From the NCBI GenBank assembly GCA_944323875.1, contig CALUUH010000006.1:1-64000 (forward strand): DNA of 64,000 nucleotides, in the 5' to 3' direction. A program made the position numbers and the translations under genes. Below the pieces are notes generated by a model. The model saw only the letters and a list, made by a program, of their open reading frames with translations. It ran no database searches and was not told where the DNA came from. Shown in pieces: positions 43,315-50,706 of the stretch; within the stretch, counting starts at the first letter, position 1, and every line of letters starts with the position of its first letter. The DNA comes from Candidatus Gastranaerophilales bacterium. GTDB lineage: Bacteria; Cyanobacteriota; Vampirovibrionia; Gastranaerophilales; Gastranaerophilaceae.

Positions 43315-44538
43315 ATGGTAGATATAAGACAAGAGTTTATTGATCAGGCTGTAAAGCTTTCCCGCGGAGCAGAGGTTTTGCCGGGCGGGATAGAAGAATT
43401 GGCTGTAAAATTGCAGCACGCGCACGATACTAACACACCGTTACGTGTTAAATTGGGCATGGATCCTACAAGACCGGATTTGCACCTCGGGCATACGGTT
43501 GTTATGAGAAAGTTAAAAGAGTTTCAAAAACTCGGACACAAAATTGTTTTAATCGTTGGCGGCGCAACCGCGATGATTGGCGACCCATCCGGAAAGTCTG
43601 AAACACGCCCTTCACTTACAAAAGAACAGGTGGAAGAAAATGCAAAATCTTATTTTGAACAGATGTCCATGGTTCTTGATGTATCAAAAGCAGAAGTTGT
43701 AAATAATGCTGATTGGCTGCACAAAATGAATTTTACGGAACTATTAAAGTTAGCCGCTCAAATTACTGTTGCACAAATGATGACGCGTGATGATTTTGCA
43801 AAGCGCTATGCAGAAGGCAGACCTATTTCTATCCATGAATTTTTCTATCCGCTTATGCAGGCTTATGATTCATACGTAATTGATGCTGATATAGAACTTG
43901 GCGGAACTGACCAGAGATTTAACACGCTTCTCGGACGCGATATTCAGGCGGCTTACGGCAAAAAATATCCGCAAATGGTTATGTTATTGCCTTTAATCGA
44001 GGGTACTGACGGACTTGTAAAAATGTCCAAAACTTATCCTGAACATTGCATTTCGCTTACTGACAGTGCAAAAGATATGTTTGGAAAACTTATGAGTATT
44101 CCTGATACTCTGATTGTAAAATATTATACGCTTTTGACAGACATATCTGACGAGGATTTAAAAACTATTGAAACGCAATTGAAAGACAATTCCGTAAACC
44201 CTCGCGATATTAAATTAAAACTTGCGTATACAATTACAGAAGAATACCACGGAAAAGAAGGGGCCGACAAAGCTCAGGAAGAATTTATAAATGTTGTGTC
44301 TCACAAAGGTATTCCGGAAGATATCCCTGAAGTTAAAGTCGAGAGCGGAAAAGGAATTATTGATTTGCTTGTAGAATTGAATTTTGTACAAAGTAAAGGT
44401 GAGGCCAAACGTCTTATACAGGGCGGCGGTGTAAAGATTGACGGTGAAAAAATTGCCGATATGAACTATACCTTAAACTTTGACGAAAGTGTAGTATTAC
44501 AAGCGGGAAAACGCAAATTTGCAAAACTGGTAAAATAA
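43315..44538 (+). CDS. tyrS: Tyrosyl-tRNA synthetase
   Basis: 407 residues from ATG 43315, chosen because SD GGAG lies six bases upstream; a start at 43303 adds four residues. Class I catalytic core with LHLGHTV (HIGH-like, about 45-51) and KMSKT (KMSKS-like, about 230), the Tyr-binding YDSYVIDADIELGGTDQRFN segment (trimmed: DADIELGGTDQRFN), and a C-terminal S4 domain (FVQSKGEAKRLIQGGGVKI). It is coupled to cysE (stop and start overlap by one base). Confidence 0.96.
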   Translation: MVDIRQEFIDQAVKLSRGAEVLPGGIEELAVKLQHAHDTNTPLRVKLGMDPTRPDLHLGHTVVMRKLKEFQKLGHKIVLIVGGATAMIGDPSGKSETRPSLTKEQVEENAKSYFEQMSMVLDVSKAEVVNNADWLHKMNFTELLKLAAQITVAQMMTRDDFAKRYAEGRPISIHEFFYPLMQAYDSYVIDADIELGGTDQRFNTLLGRDIQAAYGKKYPQMVMLLPLIEGTDGLVKMSKTYPEHCISLTDSAKDMFGKLMSIPDTLIVKYYTLLTDISDEDLKTIETQLKDNSVNPRDIKLKLAYTITEEYHGKEGADKAQEEFINVVSHKGIPEDIPEVKVESGKGIIDLLVELNFVQSKGEAKRLIQGGGVKIDGEKIADMNYTLNFDESVVLQAGKRKFAKLVK

Positions 44539-45197
44539 TGTTTAAAGTCTTAAAACGCGGAATAACGAAAGTAAAAGAGGATATTCAGGTCATTTATGAC
44601 AAAGATCCGGCGGCGAATAATTTGCTGGAAGTCATATTGTGCTATCCGGGACTTCATGCACTTGTGGCGTACAGGTTTGCACACAGACTGTATAAATGGC
44701 ATATCCCGTTAATTCCGCGGGTTATCTCTTATATAACAAGGATTATAACCGGCATTGAGATACATCCGGCGGCCAAAATCGGCCGGAGATTTTTTATAGA
44801 TCATGGCGAAGGTGTTGTAATAGGGGCGACAACTGTTATCGGGGATGATGTACTTATTTATCAGCAGGTAACACTGGGCGGTACGGGAAAAGAGCATGGC
44901 AAACGCCATCCGACACTCGGGCACGGTGTAATTGTCGGGGCCGGAGCAAAGGTACTCGGCAATATTACATTAGGTGATTATGTACGTGTGGGGGCCGGCT
45001 CTGTTGTTATAGAAGATGTGCCGGAATACTCAACGGTTGTGGGTGTTCCGGGGAGAATTGTCCACCGCAAAATCCGTGATAAAAACGGTGTGTTGATGCA
45101 CAACCGTATTCCTGACCCTGTAAAATGCGAATTGAACAGGCTTAAATATGAAGTTCAGGAATTGAAAGAAAAAGTCGGACTACAAAAAGAAAATTAA
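44538..45197 (+). CDS. cysE: Serine O-acetyltransferase
   Basis: Makes O-acetylserine, the precursor for cysteine. 219 residues with left-handed beta-helix hexapeptide repeats (GVVIGATTVIGDDVLIYQQVT onward), catalytic His in HGEGVVIG and HPTLGHG, and the GGTGKEHGKRHPT signature. It is the short form, lacking most of the E. coli N-terminal helical extension. It follows tyrS with a one-base overlap, and a bidirectional terminator closes the unit. Confidence 0.95.
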   Translation: MFKVLKRGITKVKEDIQVIYDKDPAANNLLEVILCYPGLHALVAYRFAHRLYKWHIPLIPRVISYITRIITGIEIHPAAKIGRRFFIDHGEGVVIGATTVIGDDVLIYQQVTLGGTGKEHGKRHPTLGHGVIVGAGAKVLGNITLGDYVRVGAGSVVIEDVPEYSTVVGVPGRIVHRKIRDKNGVLMHNRIPDPVKCELNRLKYEVQELKEKVGLQKEN

Positions 45198-45221
45198 CCT
45201 TTAGATAAATTTTTTAAGTTT

Positions 45222-45249
45222 ACAAAAGGCGGTTTTAACCGCCTTTTGT
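45222..45249. terminator. Bidirectional terminator between cysE and upp
   Basis: Stem ACAAAAGGCGGTT / AACCGCCTTTTGT, perfect over 13 bp with a very small loop; it serves both convergent genes. Confidence 0.9.
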
Positions 45250-45899
45250 TATGTGTTGAAAATTCTGTCGCCTGCATCACCCATGCCAGGAACAATATAT
45301 CCTTTTTCGTTCAAATAATCATCTACTGCGGCCGTGATTATTTCTATATCCGGATAGTGTTTCTGAATATTTTCTATACCTTGAGGCGCTGCGATTATAC
45401 AGATAACTTTGATATTGTCAATCGGAATACCTTTGTCTGCATACAGTTTTATGGCTTCTATCAAAGAGTTTCCTGTTGCAAGCATCGGGTCTGTAATATA
45501 GATATAAAATTTTTCCGGATTTGGGGCTTCCATAGGTACTTTGTTGTAGTACCAGACAGGCTTCAAAGTCTTTTCGTCTCTGTACATCCCTATATGTCTT
45601 ATGCAGGCCTGCGGCAAAATATCTATTGCTTCGTCAGTAAAAATTAATCCTGCACGTAAAATTGGGGAAATAATCAAATTTATGTCAGGATCAATAGTTT
45701 TTGTAGTGAATGTTGTTAAAGGTGTTGTTACCTCGGTATCGACCATTGGTAGATTTTTTGATGCTTCATAGAGCAAACATCTCGTAATCTTTCTTGTTGC
45801 AATTCTTACCCCCTGACTGTCTGTATCTTTGTCACGCATTGTACAAAGATTTTGACAAACAACCGGAGCTGTGATTACACGTACTTTTTCGCTATTCAT
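45249..45899 (-). CDS. upp: Uracil phosphoribosyltransferase
   Basis: Salvage enzyme converting uracil and PRPP to UMP. 216 residues with the PRPP loop region FYIYITDPMLATGNSLIEA (about 138-156), the N-terminal RDKDT...R contact and the C-terminal PGMGDAGDRIFNT uracil-binding end. Overlaps the end of the mlaD-like gene by eight bases, which suggests coupling though no functional link is known. Confidence 0.96.
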   Translation of the reverse strand: MNSEKVRVITAPVVCQNLCTMRDKDTDSQGVRIATRKITRCLLYEASKNLPMVDTEVTTPLTTFTTKTIDPDINLIISPILRAGLIFTDEAIDILPQACIRHIGMYRDEKTLKPVWYYNKVPMEAPNPEKFYIYITDPMLATGNSLIEAIKLYADKGIPIDNIKVICIIAAPQGIENIQKHYPDIEIITAAVDDYLNEKGYIVPGMGDAGDRIFNT

Positions 45900-46527
45900 G
45901 TTTCCACTCCTTCATTTTATTATTTATTTTTGCTTTTTCTGCGGCTAAATCATCTACATATTTATCAGCAGTTTGAACATTTTTTCTTATATCTTCCACA
46001 TTAATAACCGGCACAGGACTCGAATTTTGTCCCAGACCTGCTTCACGCGCAAAATATGAAAGACGTGATGTTATTGAACCTATTTTATCAAACATATCAT
46101 TTAAGAGTCCCAGTGAATCGTGCAGGCGTTTCGGACTGTTGACAACTATTAATTTATCCGTTGCAAGGCTTTCTTCATCAGGCGGATAAATTTCCAGAGA
46201 TTTTGAACCTCCAAGGCCGCTGAATTCTACTGTCGCAATAGAACCTTTAGGAAGCTGCATACCTTCTTCCGTTACAATAAATTTTACATAAACTTCATTC
46301 GCTACAATGTTAATTTTGCTTATATACCCAATCTGTACACCCATATATTTGACAGGAGAGCCTACAATTAAGCCGTCTACATCCGACATAAATATTTGAT
46401 ATGTACTGAGTTGTTTCGCCTGATTATATCTGTAAATCCTGATCCCTGCGACCACAATACTCAAAAGAATAAACCAAATCGCAAATTCTATCCAAACATA
46501 CGCATGAATTTCACTGATTTTCTTCAT
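45892..46527 (-). CDS. MlaD-family (MCE domain) lipid-transport protein
   Basis: 211 residues: one N-terminal membrane helix (about 10-31, IEFAIWFILLSIVVAG), then one MCE domain (about 40-130: VDGLIVGSPVKYMGVQIGYISKI, VTEEGMQLPKGSIATVEFSGLGGSKSLEIYPP), then a helical tail. MCE proteins form hexamers that carry phospholipids between membranes; ATPase and permease partners are not nearby. Start ATG 46527, where a TATAAT is seven bases upstream; a reading from 46572 adds 15 residues. Confidence 0.9.
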   Translation of the reverse strand: MKKISEIHAYVWIEFAIWFILLSIVVAGIRIYRYNQAKQLSTYQIFMSDVDGLIVGSPVKYMGVQIGYISKINIVANEVYVKFIVTEEGMQLPKGSIATVEFSGLGGSKSLEIYPPDEESLATDKLIVVNSPKRLHDSLGLLNDMFDKIGSITSRLSYFAREAGLGQNSSPVPVINVEDIRKNVQTADKYVDDLAAEKAKINNKMKEWKHE

Positions 46528-46622
46528 AGTTCCTATTATATCATGGAATAAATAATTTTTACTACTTGCCAAAAATTTTTTTGTATATTATTATATATTT
46601 GCACTAGAAAAGAGGAACAAAA

Positions 46623-46862
46623 ATGGATCAAATTATACGAGTTGCGTGGGACTTGAATGAGAACACAGACAACAGATACCAGTTGGTTTACGAAATTGCT
46701 GAACTCGCAAAAAAATTAGTAGATGAAACTCAGGCTAAAAAAGCGCGTGATGATTTTAATTTTGAAGAAAATTATGATGGAGCGTACAAAAAAGAAAATC
46801 CTGTAGAACACGCAATCATGGTTAAAGCTTCAGAAGCAGACGACAACAGACTTGTCGGTTAA
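46623..46862 (+). CDS. rpoZ: Probable RNA polymerase omega subunit
   Basis: 79 residues. The segment NTDNRYQLVYEIAELAKKL (14-32) and the later NPVEHAIMVKASEAD match the spacing of omega (NRY...A..AK..., then KPV..AI.E...), particularly the short cyanobacterial form. Omega stabilises the beta' subunit. Confidence is moderate because the protein is small and divergent. SD AGAGGA and its own terminator. It precedes punA by 75 bases. Confidence 0.6.
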   Translation: MDQIIRVAWDLNENTDNRYQLVYEIAELAKKLVDETQAKKARDDFNFEENYDGAYKKENPVEHAIMVKASEADDNRLVG

Positions 46863-46873
46863 TAAGTTTATAT

Positions 46874-46907
46874 AAGAAAACCCGTGTAAAGCAGCATGGG
46901 TTTTCTT
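46874..46907 (+). terminator. Terminator after rpoZ-like gene
   Basis: Stem AAGAAAACCC / GGGTTTTCTT with a 14-nt loop. Confidence 0.7.
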
Positions 46908-46937
46908 GTGTTTAAACAGGGGTAAGAAGGGGTTTAT

Positions 46938-47756
46938 ATGGAAAATACCATTAAGTTTTTGAAAGAAAAATTAGGGAATTTTGTGCCGGAAACCAGTGTA
47001 ATTTTAGGCTCCGGACTCGGAGAACTCGCGGATGAATATTGTGATATTGCAATCCCTTATTCCGAAATACCGAATTTTATAAAATCTACGGTTAAAGGTC
47101 ATAAAGGCAGACTTGTTTTTGCGGATATCAACGGGAAAAAAGTTGTTATGATGCAAGGACGCAATCACTTTTATGAAGGCCACACAATGGCCGAGATTAC
47201 TTATCCTGTAAAAGTTATGAAAGCCCTCGGAGTTAAAACATTAATTCTTACAAATGCAGCGGGTGCGGTAAATGAAACTTTTAAACCGTCAGACTTAATG
47301 ATTATAACCGACCATATAAATATGATGGGGACCAATCCGCTGATTGGCCGCAATGATGACACGCTGGGCGAACGTTTTCCTGATATGACCGAGATTTATA
47401 AAAAATCACTTGTCAATCTGGCAGAAAACTGTGCCAAAGATTTAGGTATAGATATAAAAAAAGGCGTTTATCTGGCAAATACCGGCCCGAGTTATGAAAC
47501 TCCGGCCGAGATAAGAATGGCAAGACTTTTGGGGGCTGATGCAATAGGAATGTCAACCGTGCCTGAGGCAATTGTCGCAAACTACTGCAAAATGGATGTG
47601 CTTGGCATAAGCTGTATCTCCAATACCGCAAGTTCCACTGACGGAAGCAAGCTTTCGCACGAAGAAGTAATTCAAACAACCAATCAGGCAAAGGCCGGGT
47701 TTAAGAAATTGATTTTGGAGATAATCGCGCAAAATCATCACATTCAGAGAGCTTGA
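46938..47756 (+). CDS. punA: Purine nucleoside phosphorylase
   Basis: A trimeric PNP (272 residues) that phosphorolyses inosine and guanosine. Phosphate-binding VILGSGLGELAD near residue 21, MMQGRNHFYEGHTM near 72, TNAAGAVNETFKPSDLM near 113, GPSYETPAEIRM near 187 and the late ISNTASS with base-contacting Asn. SD AGAAGGGG-like. It ends immediately before the repeat-rich region. Confidence 0.95.
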   Translation: MENTIKFLKEKLGNFVPETSVILGSGLGELADEYCDIAIPYSEIPNFIKSTVKGHKGRLVFADINGKKVVMMQGRNHFYEGHTMAEITYPVKVMKALGVKTLILTNAAGAVNETFKPSDLMIITDHINMMGTNPLIGRNDDTLGERFPDMTEIYKKSLVNLAENCAKDLGIDIKKGVYLANTGPSYETPAEIRMARLLGADAIGMSTVPEAIVANYCKMDVLGISCISNTASSTDGSKLSHEEVIQTTNQAKAGFKKLILEIIAQNHHIQRA

Positions 47757-47810
47757 CAACAAAGTGAGTAGACGATGCGACAGGCAAATCTAAGACAGGG
47801 CAGTAAGGAG

Positions 47811-47905
47811 TTAATAAAGACGTTAAGACTATAAGACGCTAAGACGATAAGTTCGTTAATGAGTGACAAGGTGATTAAGTGATTAAGTGACTAAGTGGTT
47901 ACAGG
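47811..47905. repeat. TAAG-N4 octamer array
   Basis: Consecutive units AAGACGTT, AAGACTAT, AAGACGCT, AAGACGAT, AAGTTCGT, then AAGTGATT, AAGTGACT. The first 19 bases are identical to the end of the 4270-4392 element. It is followed by further repeats to 48315; the whole gene-free stretch 47757-48334 is repeats with no gene seen. Confidence 0.8.
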
Positions 47906-47912
47906 AATAAGT

Positions 47913-48048
47913 CAACGTGAGAAAAGTCCCACATTGCCTAAAAAAGTTACTAAGGCACTAAGGTACTAAGGAGTTACAAAAATAGGGCAATGTGAGAATA
48001 TTCTCGCATTACCCTATTTTGTAATAACAGTACACTGTTTACTGTTCA
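47913..48048. repeat. Composite repeat, copy A
   Basis: Order: a CAACGTGAG/CCCACATTG hairpin, an octamer array (ACTAAGGC, ACTAAGGT, ACTAAGGA), an imperfect palindrome (TAGGGCAATGTGAGA-N4-TCTCGCATTACCCTA) and a GTTTACTGTTCA tail. Copies B (48163) and C (50431) share this order. Confidence 0.8.
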
Positions 48049-48084
48049 TAGGTCACAGATGTAGGTTGGAGCATTCTTGCCCAA

Positions 48085-48153
48085 CAGAAAATTTGAGATC
48101 CCGCAAGGCAACGACTGTGGCAAGACGCCGTGAAACCGCTGCGGGATGACGGA
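48085..48153. repeat. GC-rich palindromic repeat
   Basis: GATCCCGCA near 48089 and TGCGGGATGAC near 48139 form inverted ends around a GC-rich centre. It resembles the dispersed GATCC...GGATGACGG palindromes found in many bacterial genomes. It lies between composite copies A and B. Confidence 0.5.
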
Positions 48154-48162
48154 ATAAAAAGG

Positions 48163-48313
48163 CAACGTGAGAAAAGTCCCACATTGTCTTGAAAAGTTAC
48201 TAAGGCACTAAGTTACTAAGGCAGTAAGTATTTACAAAAATAGGGCAACGTGAGAATATTTTCGCATTACCCTATTTTGAAATAACAGTTCACGGTTCAC
48301 TGTTCACAGTTCA
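48163..48313. repeat. Composite repeat, copy B
   Basis: Same order as copy A with a few differences (for example AACGTGAG in the palindrome and a longer GTTCACGGTTCACTGTTCACAG tail, trimmed here to GTTCACTGTTCAC). It ends at the hairpin beyond the prepilin stop codon. Confidence 0.8.
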
Positions 48314-48315
48314 CA

Positions 48316-48342
48316 CCAACTAAGGGCTTTGTCCTTAGTTGG
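48316..48342. promoter_or_regulatory. Hairpin/cruciform over prepilin stop, IMH-like context
   Basis: Perfect 10-bp stem CCAACTAAGG / CCTTAGTTGG with a 7-nt loop. It includes the last codons and the stop of the prepilin, and no U-tract follows. In diversity-generating retroelements such an inverted repeat just past the variable region's GC-rich end is part of the target-recognition signal. A terminator is the simpler alternative. Confidence 0.6.
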
Positions 48343-50119
48343 AAATGCACACAGCGCGGCCGTTGCTGTAGTTCTTGAAGTTCCAGTTACCGTCAATGCC
48401 GTACGTGCTGGAAGTGCCGAAGTACCGTACGTACGCGCGATCCGCACCGTACTCCTCACTGGACCAGTAGTAGTAGTAGTAGCCATTGTATTTGATTGGA
48501 GGATTTTGTTGGTATTCGTCCTTTACTTTTAGTCCGCTTTTGTCTTCTTTTGCTCCTATAGTTACTGCGCTTCCGTCGCTTGCATTTACGTATAATTCAC
48601 TCGCTAGCTGGGCCAATTGTGCTCTCGTTGGTAATTCCATACCTTTCTCTTGACAGCTTAGTTTAGCCCCTGCCCAATAGTTTGTATCGCAGGATGGGTT
48701 ACTTGAGCCATAGCTATCTAAATCTTCATATTCACTTCCGTCACAGGTATCTATTGCTCTGGTTGCGGCAAAGTCTGTTGACCAGCACATGTCACCAATC
48801 GGGTTATCGCAAGTTGAAAATGCAACGCCAGAGCTTAGTTGAATATCTTTACCAACTCTATTCGGCCCTTTCTTTCCGTTTACATCTACCATATATGCCA
48901 TACAGCTTACCTGTGAACCTGTATCTTCAATCGGGTCTGCGTAAGGACATTCCGGCTGGTATGCCATAATCACTGTTGTTCCGTCTGCTACTACAAATGA
49001 CATTGTATTGGTATTACTCTGCCATTCCTTAAGTCCCATGCTTGATGCAGATGTTAAAGAATCAGTTTCGACTTCCAAAGGTTCTTCGTTGCTGCCAGTT
49101 GTAACGACTTTAGGAGAATAACATTTATTAATGTCTGTATGGTCACAGGTTTTAATGACTTTCATATATTGTTTGAAAGTGTTCATAAAATCTTCCGTAG
49201 TTTCATGGCCTGTCATGACGCCGTCGGTGTTCATTCTGCGGACGGTTTCCGTAAGTTTCTTTTCCCAGAGGTCTTTAGCCGTAGACCATGCCTTCTCGTT
49301 ATGATTTTGAATTAGCCCCGGAAGTGTCAGGGCGGCAACGATGCCGATTACGGCGAGGGTGATTAATACTTCAGCCAAAGTGAAAGCGGCCTTGCGGAAA
49401 GGCACTAAGTTACTAAGGCACTGAGGCACTAAGGATTTACATGAGGCTGGCTCTGCGGCTTCGTGACGAGCCCTGTCATGAAATTCCTCGCCCTTTGGGG
49501 AGAGGATAGTTGGACTTAACGAGCGTTTAGCGAGTTTAGTCCTAACTTGGTGAGGGGTCATGTCCTCAAGACTTGCAGCCTGGCTAGATCCTGAAACAAG
49601 TTCAGGATGACGGAAAGAGTCATGTGTGTCTTTAGCGGTCGCCCCCTGTGCAAGAGCAGACTTGTCTGCCCCCTCATCCTGACCTTCTCCCCAAGGGGCG
49701 AAGGAACAGCTTGACGTTGACCGTACTTCTTTAGCGGTTTCCAAATTAGTGGTGCAGGCTGGCCTGCCTTGGTGAGGGGTCAAGAGTTCGCTTCGCTCAC
49801 TACCCCTCCTCGAAATCAAAGATTCCGGTTTCCTCTCACAAAAACAATCCACCGGATTGTTTTTGTTCGGCAGAGTCTCAAGGGGAGGACATTGAGATTG
49901 TGCGTCTTTAGCCAATCCCTTTCCGTCATGCTGAACTTGTTTCAGCATCTCATCGCTGTTGCATCGTACGGTTTCCTTTAAACCCTCATCCGGCCTGTGG
50001 CCACCTTCTCCCAAAGGGGAGAAGGAATGTAACAGTTTTTGTTCATCATTAACATTGTTTTGTTTCATGGTTACATCTCCTTTGTTAGTACTATCAAGTT
50101 TTATTAAATTATCTTTCAT
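48335..50119 (-). CDS. Large-leader type IV prepilin-like protein with DGR-type variable C-terminus
   Basis: 594 residues. At 243-255 is a prepilin signature, KAAFTLAEVLITL, followed by the hydrophobic pilin helix and PGLIQNHNEKAW; cleavage before Phe246 (or nearby Ala) is expected. The 245 residues before it are translated genomic repeats (for example SFRHPELVSGSSQ, MLKQVQHDG, SFAPWGEGQDEG) and are unlike any pilin leader. SDs precede both ATG 50119 and ATG 50068; an in-frame GTG at 49405 would give a normal six-residue leader but lacks an SD. The mature protein is about 349 residues, Cys-rich, ending in a C-type-lectin-like domain (LPTRAQLAQLAS...YYYYYWSSEEYG...GRAVCIS). No pilus assembly genes are nearby. 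Confidence 0.75.
   Translation of the reverse strand: MKDNLIKLDSTNKGDVTMKQNNVNDEQKLLHSFSPLGEGGHRPDEGLKETVRCNSDEMLKQVQHDGKGLAKDAQSQCPPLETLPNKNNPVDCFCERKPESLISRRGSERSELLTPHQGRPACTTNLETAKEVRSTSSCSFAPWGEGQDEGADKSALAQGATAKDTHDSFRHPELVSGSSQAASLEDMTPHQVRTKLAKRSLSPTILSPKGEEFHDRARHEAAEPASCKSLVPQCLSNLVPFRKAAFTLAEVLITLAVIGIVAALTLPGLIQNHNEKAWSTAKDLWEKKLTETVRRMNTDGVMTGHETTEDFMNTFKQYMKVIKTCDHTDINKCYSPKVVTTGSNEEPLEVETDSLTSASSMGLKEWQSNTNTMSFVVADGTTVIMAYQPECPYADPIEDTGSQVSCMAYMVDVNGKKGPNRVGKDIQLSSGVAFSTCDNPIGDMCWSTDFAATRAIDTCDGSEYEDLDSYGSSNPSCDTNYWAGAKLSCQEKGMELPTRAQLAQLASELYVNASDGSAVTIGAKEDKSGLKVKDEYQQNPPIKYNGYYYYYWSSEEYGADRAYVRYFGTSSTYGIDGNWNFKNYSNGRAVCISN
48345..48485 (-). other. Candidate DGR variable region
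   Basis: The last ~47 codons of the prepilin. Tyr is always TAC, Asn nearly always AAC, and many other codons end in C (TTC, AGC, GGC, GAC), with five TAC in a row, while upstream codon use is mixed and AT-rich. Substituting A in AAC template codons gives exactly such NNC codons. GC content is visibly higher than in surroundings and the end (GGCCGCGCTGTGTGC) is GC-rich, as in initiation-of-mutagenic-homing sites. No template repeat or reverse transcriptase is in this window. Confidence 0.6.
49401..49440. repeat. Octamer array inside the prepilin reading frame
   Basis: On the coding strand units TTAGTGCC, TCAGTGCC, TTAGTAAC, TTAGTGCC are translated as SLVPQCLSNLVP just upstream of the prepilin signature. 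The same array type occurs at 63104-63125. Confidence 0.8.
49588..49608. repeat. Dispersed palindrome ATCCTGAA-N5-TTCAGGAT
   Basis: Translated in frame as HPELVSGSS. A sister palindrome ATGCTGAA-N5-TTCAGCAT lies at 49928-49948, translated as DEMLKQVQH. Both are of the widely dispersed type comparable with Rickettsia palindromic elements. Confidence 0.75.
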
Positions 50120-50194
50120 GCAATTCTCCTTATTAATTTATAATATACAATAATTCTATTCATTGAGCCACTTTTGCTAAGTTTATACACTTTG

Positions 50195-50216
50195 ACACAA
50201 GGAATATGCCTTGTGT
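50195..50216. promoter_or_regulatory. Perfect dyad upstream of prepilin
   Basis: ACACAAGG-N6-CCTTGTGT, 76 bases before the prepilin start. It could be an operator or an RNA hairpin. Confidence 0.4.
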
Positions 50217-50245
50217 TGAATGAAAATATTGCGAAAAGTTTACAA

Positions 50246-50380
50246 TTAGAGTAAGTGAGCCCCCCCCCCGACGTCTGAAAGCCTTGCAGCACAACGATTT
50301 ACGGTCTTGTCAAGTTTTAGGTTAAACCCCACTAAATCCTCAATATCCATAACTATACTCATTCCTGATAATTTCTTCAT
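50246..50380 (-). CDS. Small ORF with in-frame G10 tract
   Basis: 44 residues beginning MKKLSGMSIVMDIEDLVGF. A TATAAT lies exactly six bases before the ATG, as in the leaderless genes of this window. Near its end is a run of ten G (50260-50269 on the plus strand as C). With 10 G it stops at once; with nine (or twelve) it stays open for 87 codons and ends at TGA overlapping the prepilin ATG as ATGA. No homology recognised. It is either a phase-variable leader gene coupled to the prepilin or a chance ORF. Confidence 0.35.
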   Translation of the reverse strand: MKKLSGMSIVMDIEDLVGFNLKLDKTVNRCAARLSDVGGGAHLL

Positions 50381-50430
50381 ACAAGTATTATACCGTATCT
50401 CTCGTAAAATTGCAAGTCCCCTTTTAAAAA

Positions 50431-50550
50431 AGGCAGTAAGTTACTAAGGCACTATGGCACTAAGTATTTACAAAAATCAGGCAATGTGGGAATTTTCTCA
50501 TTGCCTGATTTGTAACAACAGTTCACTGTTTACTGTTCACAGGTCACAAT
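50431..50550. repeat. Composite repeat, copy C
   Basis: Octamer array (AGTAAGTT, ACTAAGGC), palindrome TCAGGCAATG / CATTGCCTGA (50477-50486 with 50499-50508) and GTTCACTGTTTACTGTTCAC tail. The gene-free stretch 50120-50846 otherwise holds the small ORF, the dyad and the GC-rich repeat listed here. Confidence 0.8.
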
Positions 50551-50588
50551 TTTGTAACCACTTAATCACTTAGTCACCTAGTCACTTG

Positions 50589-50706
50589 TCTTGGATTTGC
50601 TTCACGCTCGCAGAGTTTCGCCTGTAGTGCTAGCGCACAAGCCGGCTCAATCTGCTCGCTACCCGGATTTGCTCACTTCGTTCGCGCCATCCGTCCGCAA
50701 ATCCGC
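50589..50706. repeat. GC-rich 118-bp repeat, copy 1
   Basis: Ends GGATTTGC / GCAAATCC form an inverted repeat; inside are GCTCGCAGAGTTTCGCC and GCTAGCGCAC. It is flanked on both sides by TTAGTCAC-type octamers, as if inserted into an octamer array. A second copy is at 62993-63102. Confidence 0.8.

Noticed and set aside
48329-48532. Plus-strand ORF over the prepilin C-terminus
   Set aside because: It is the mirror of the codon-biased variable region, with no SD and no protein-like features.
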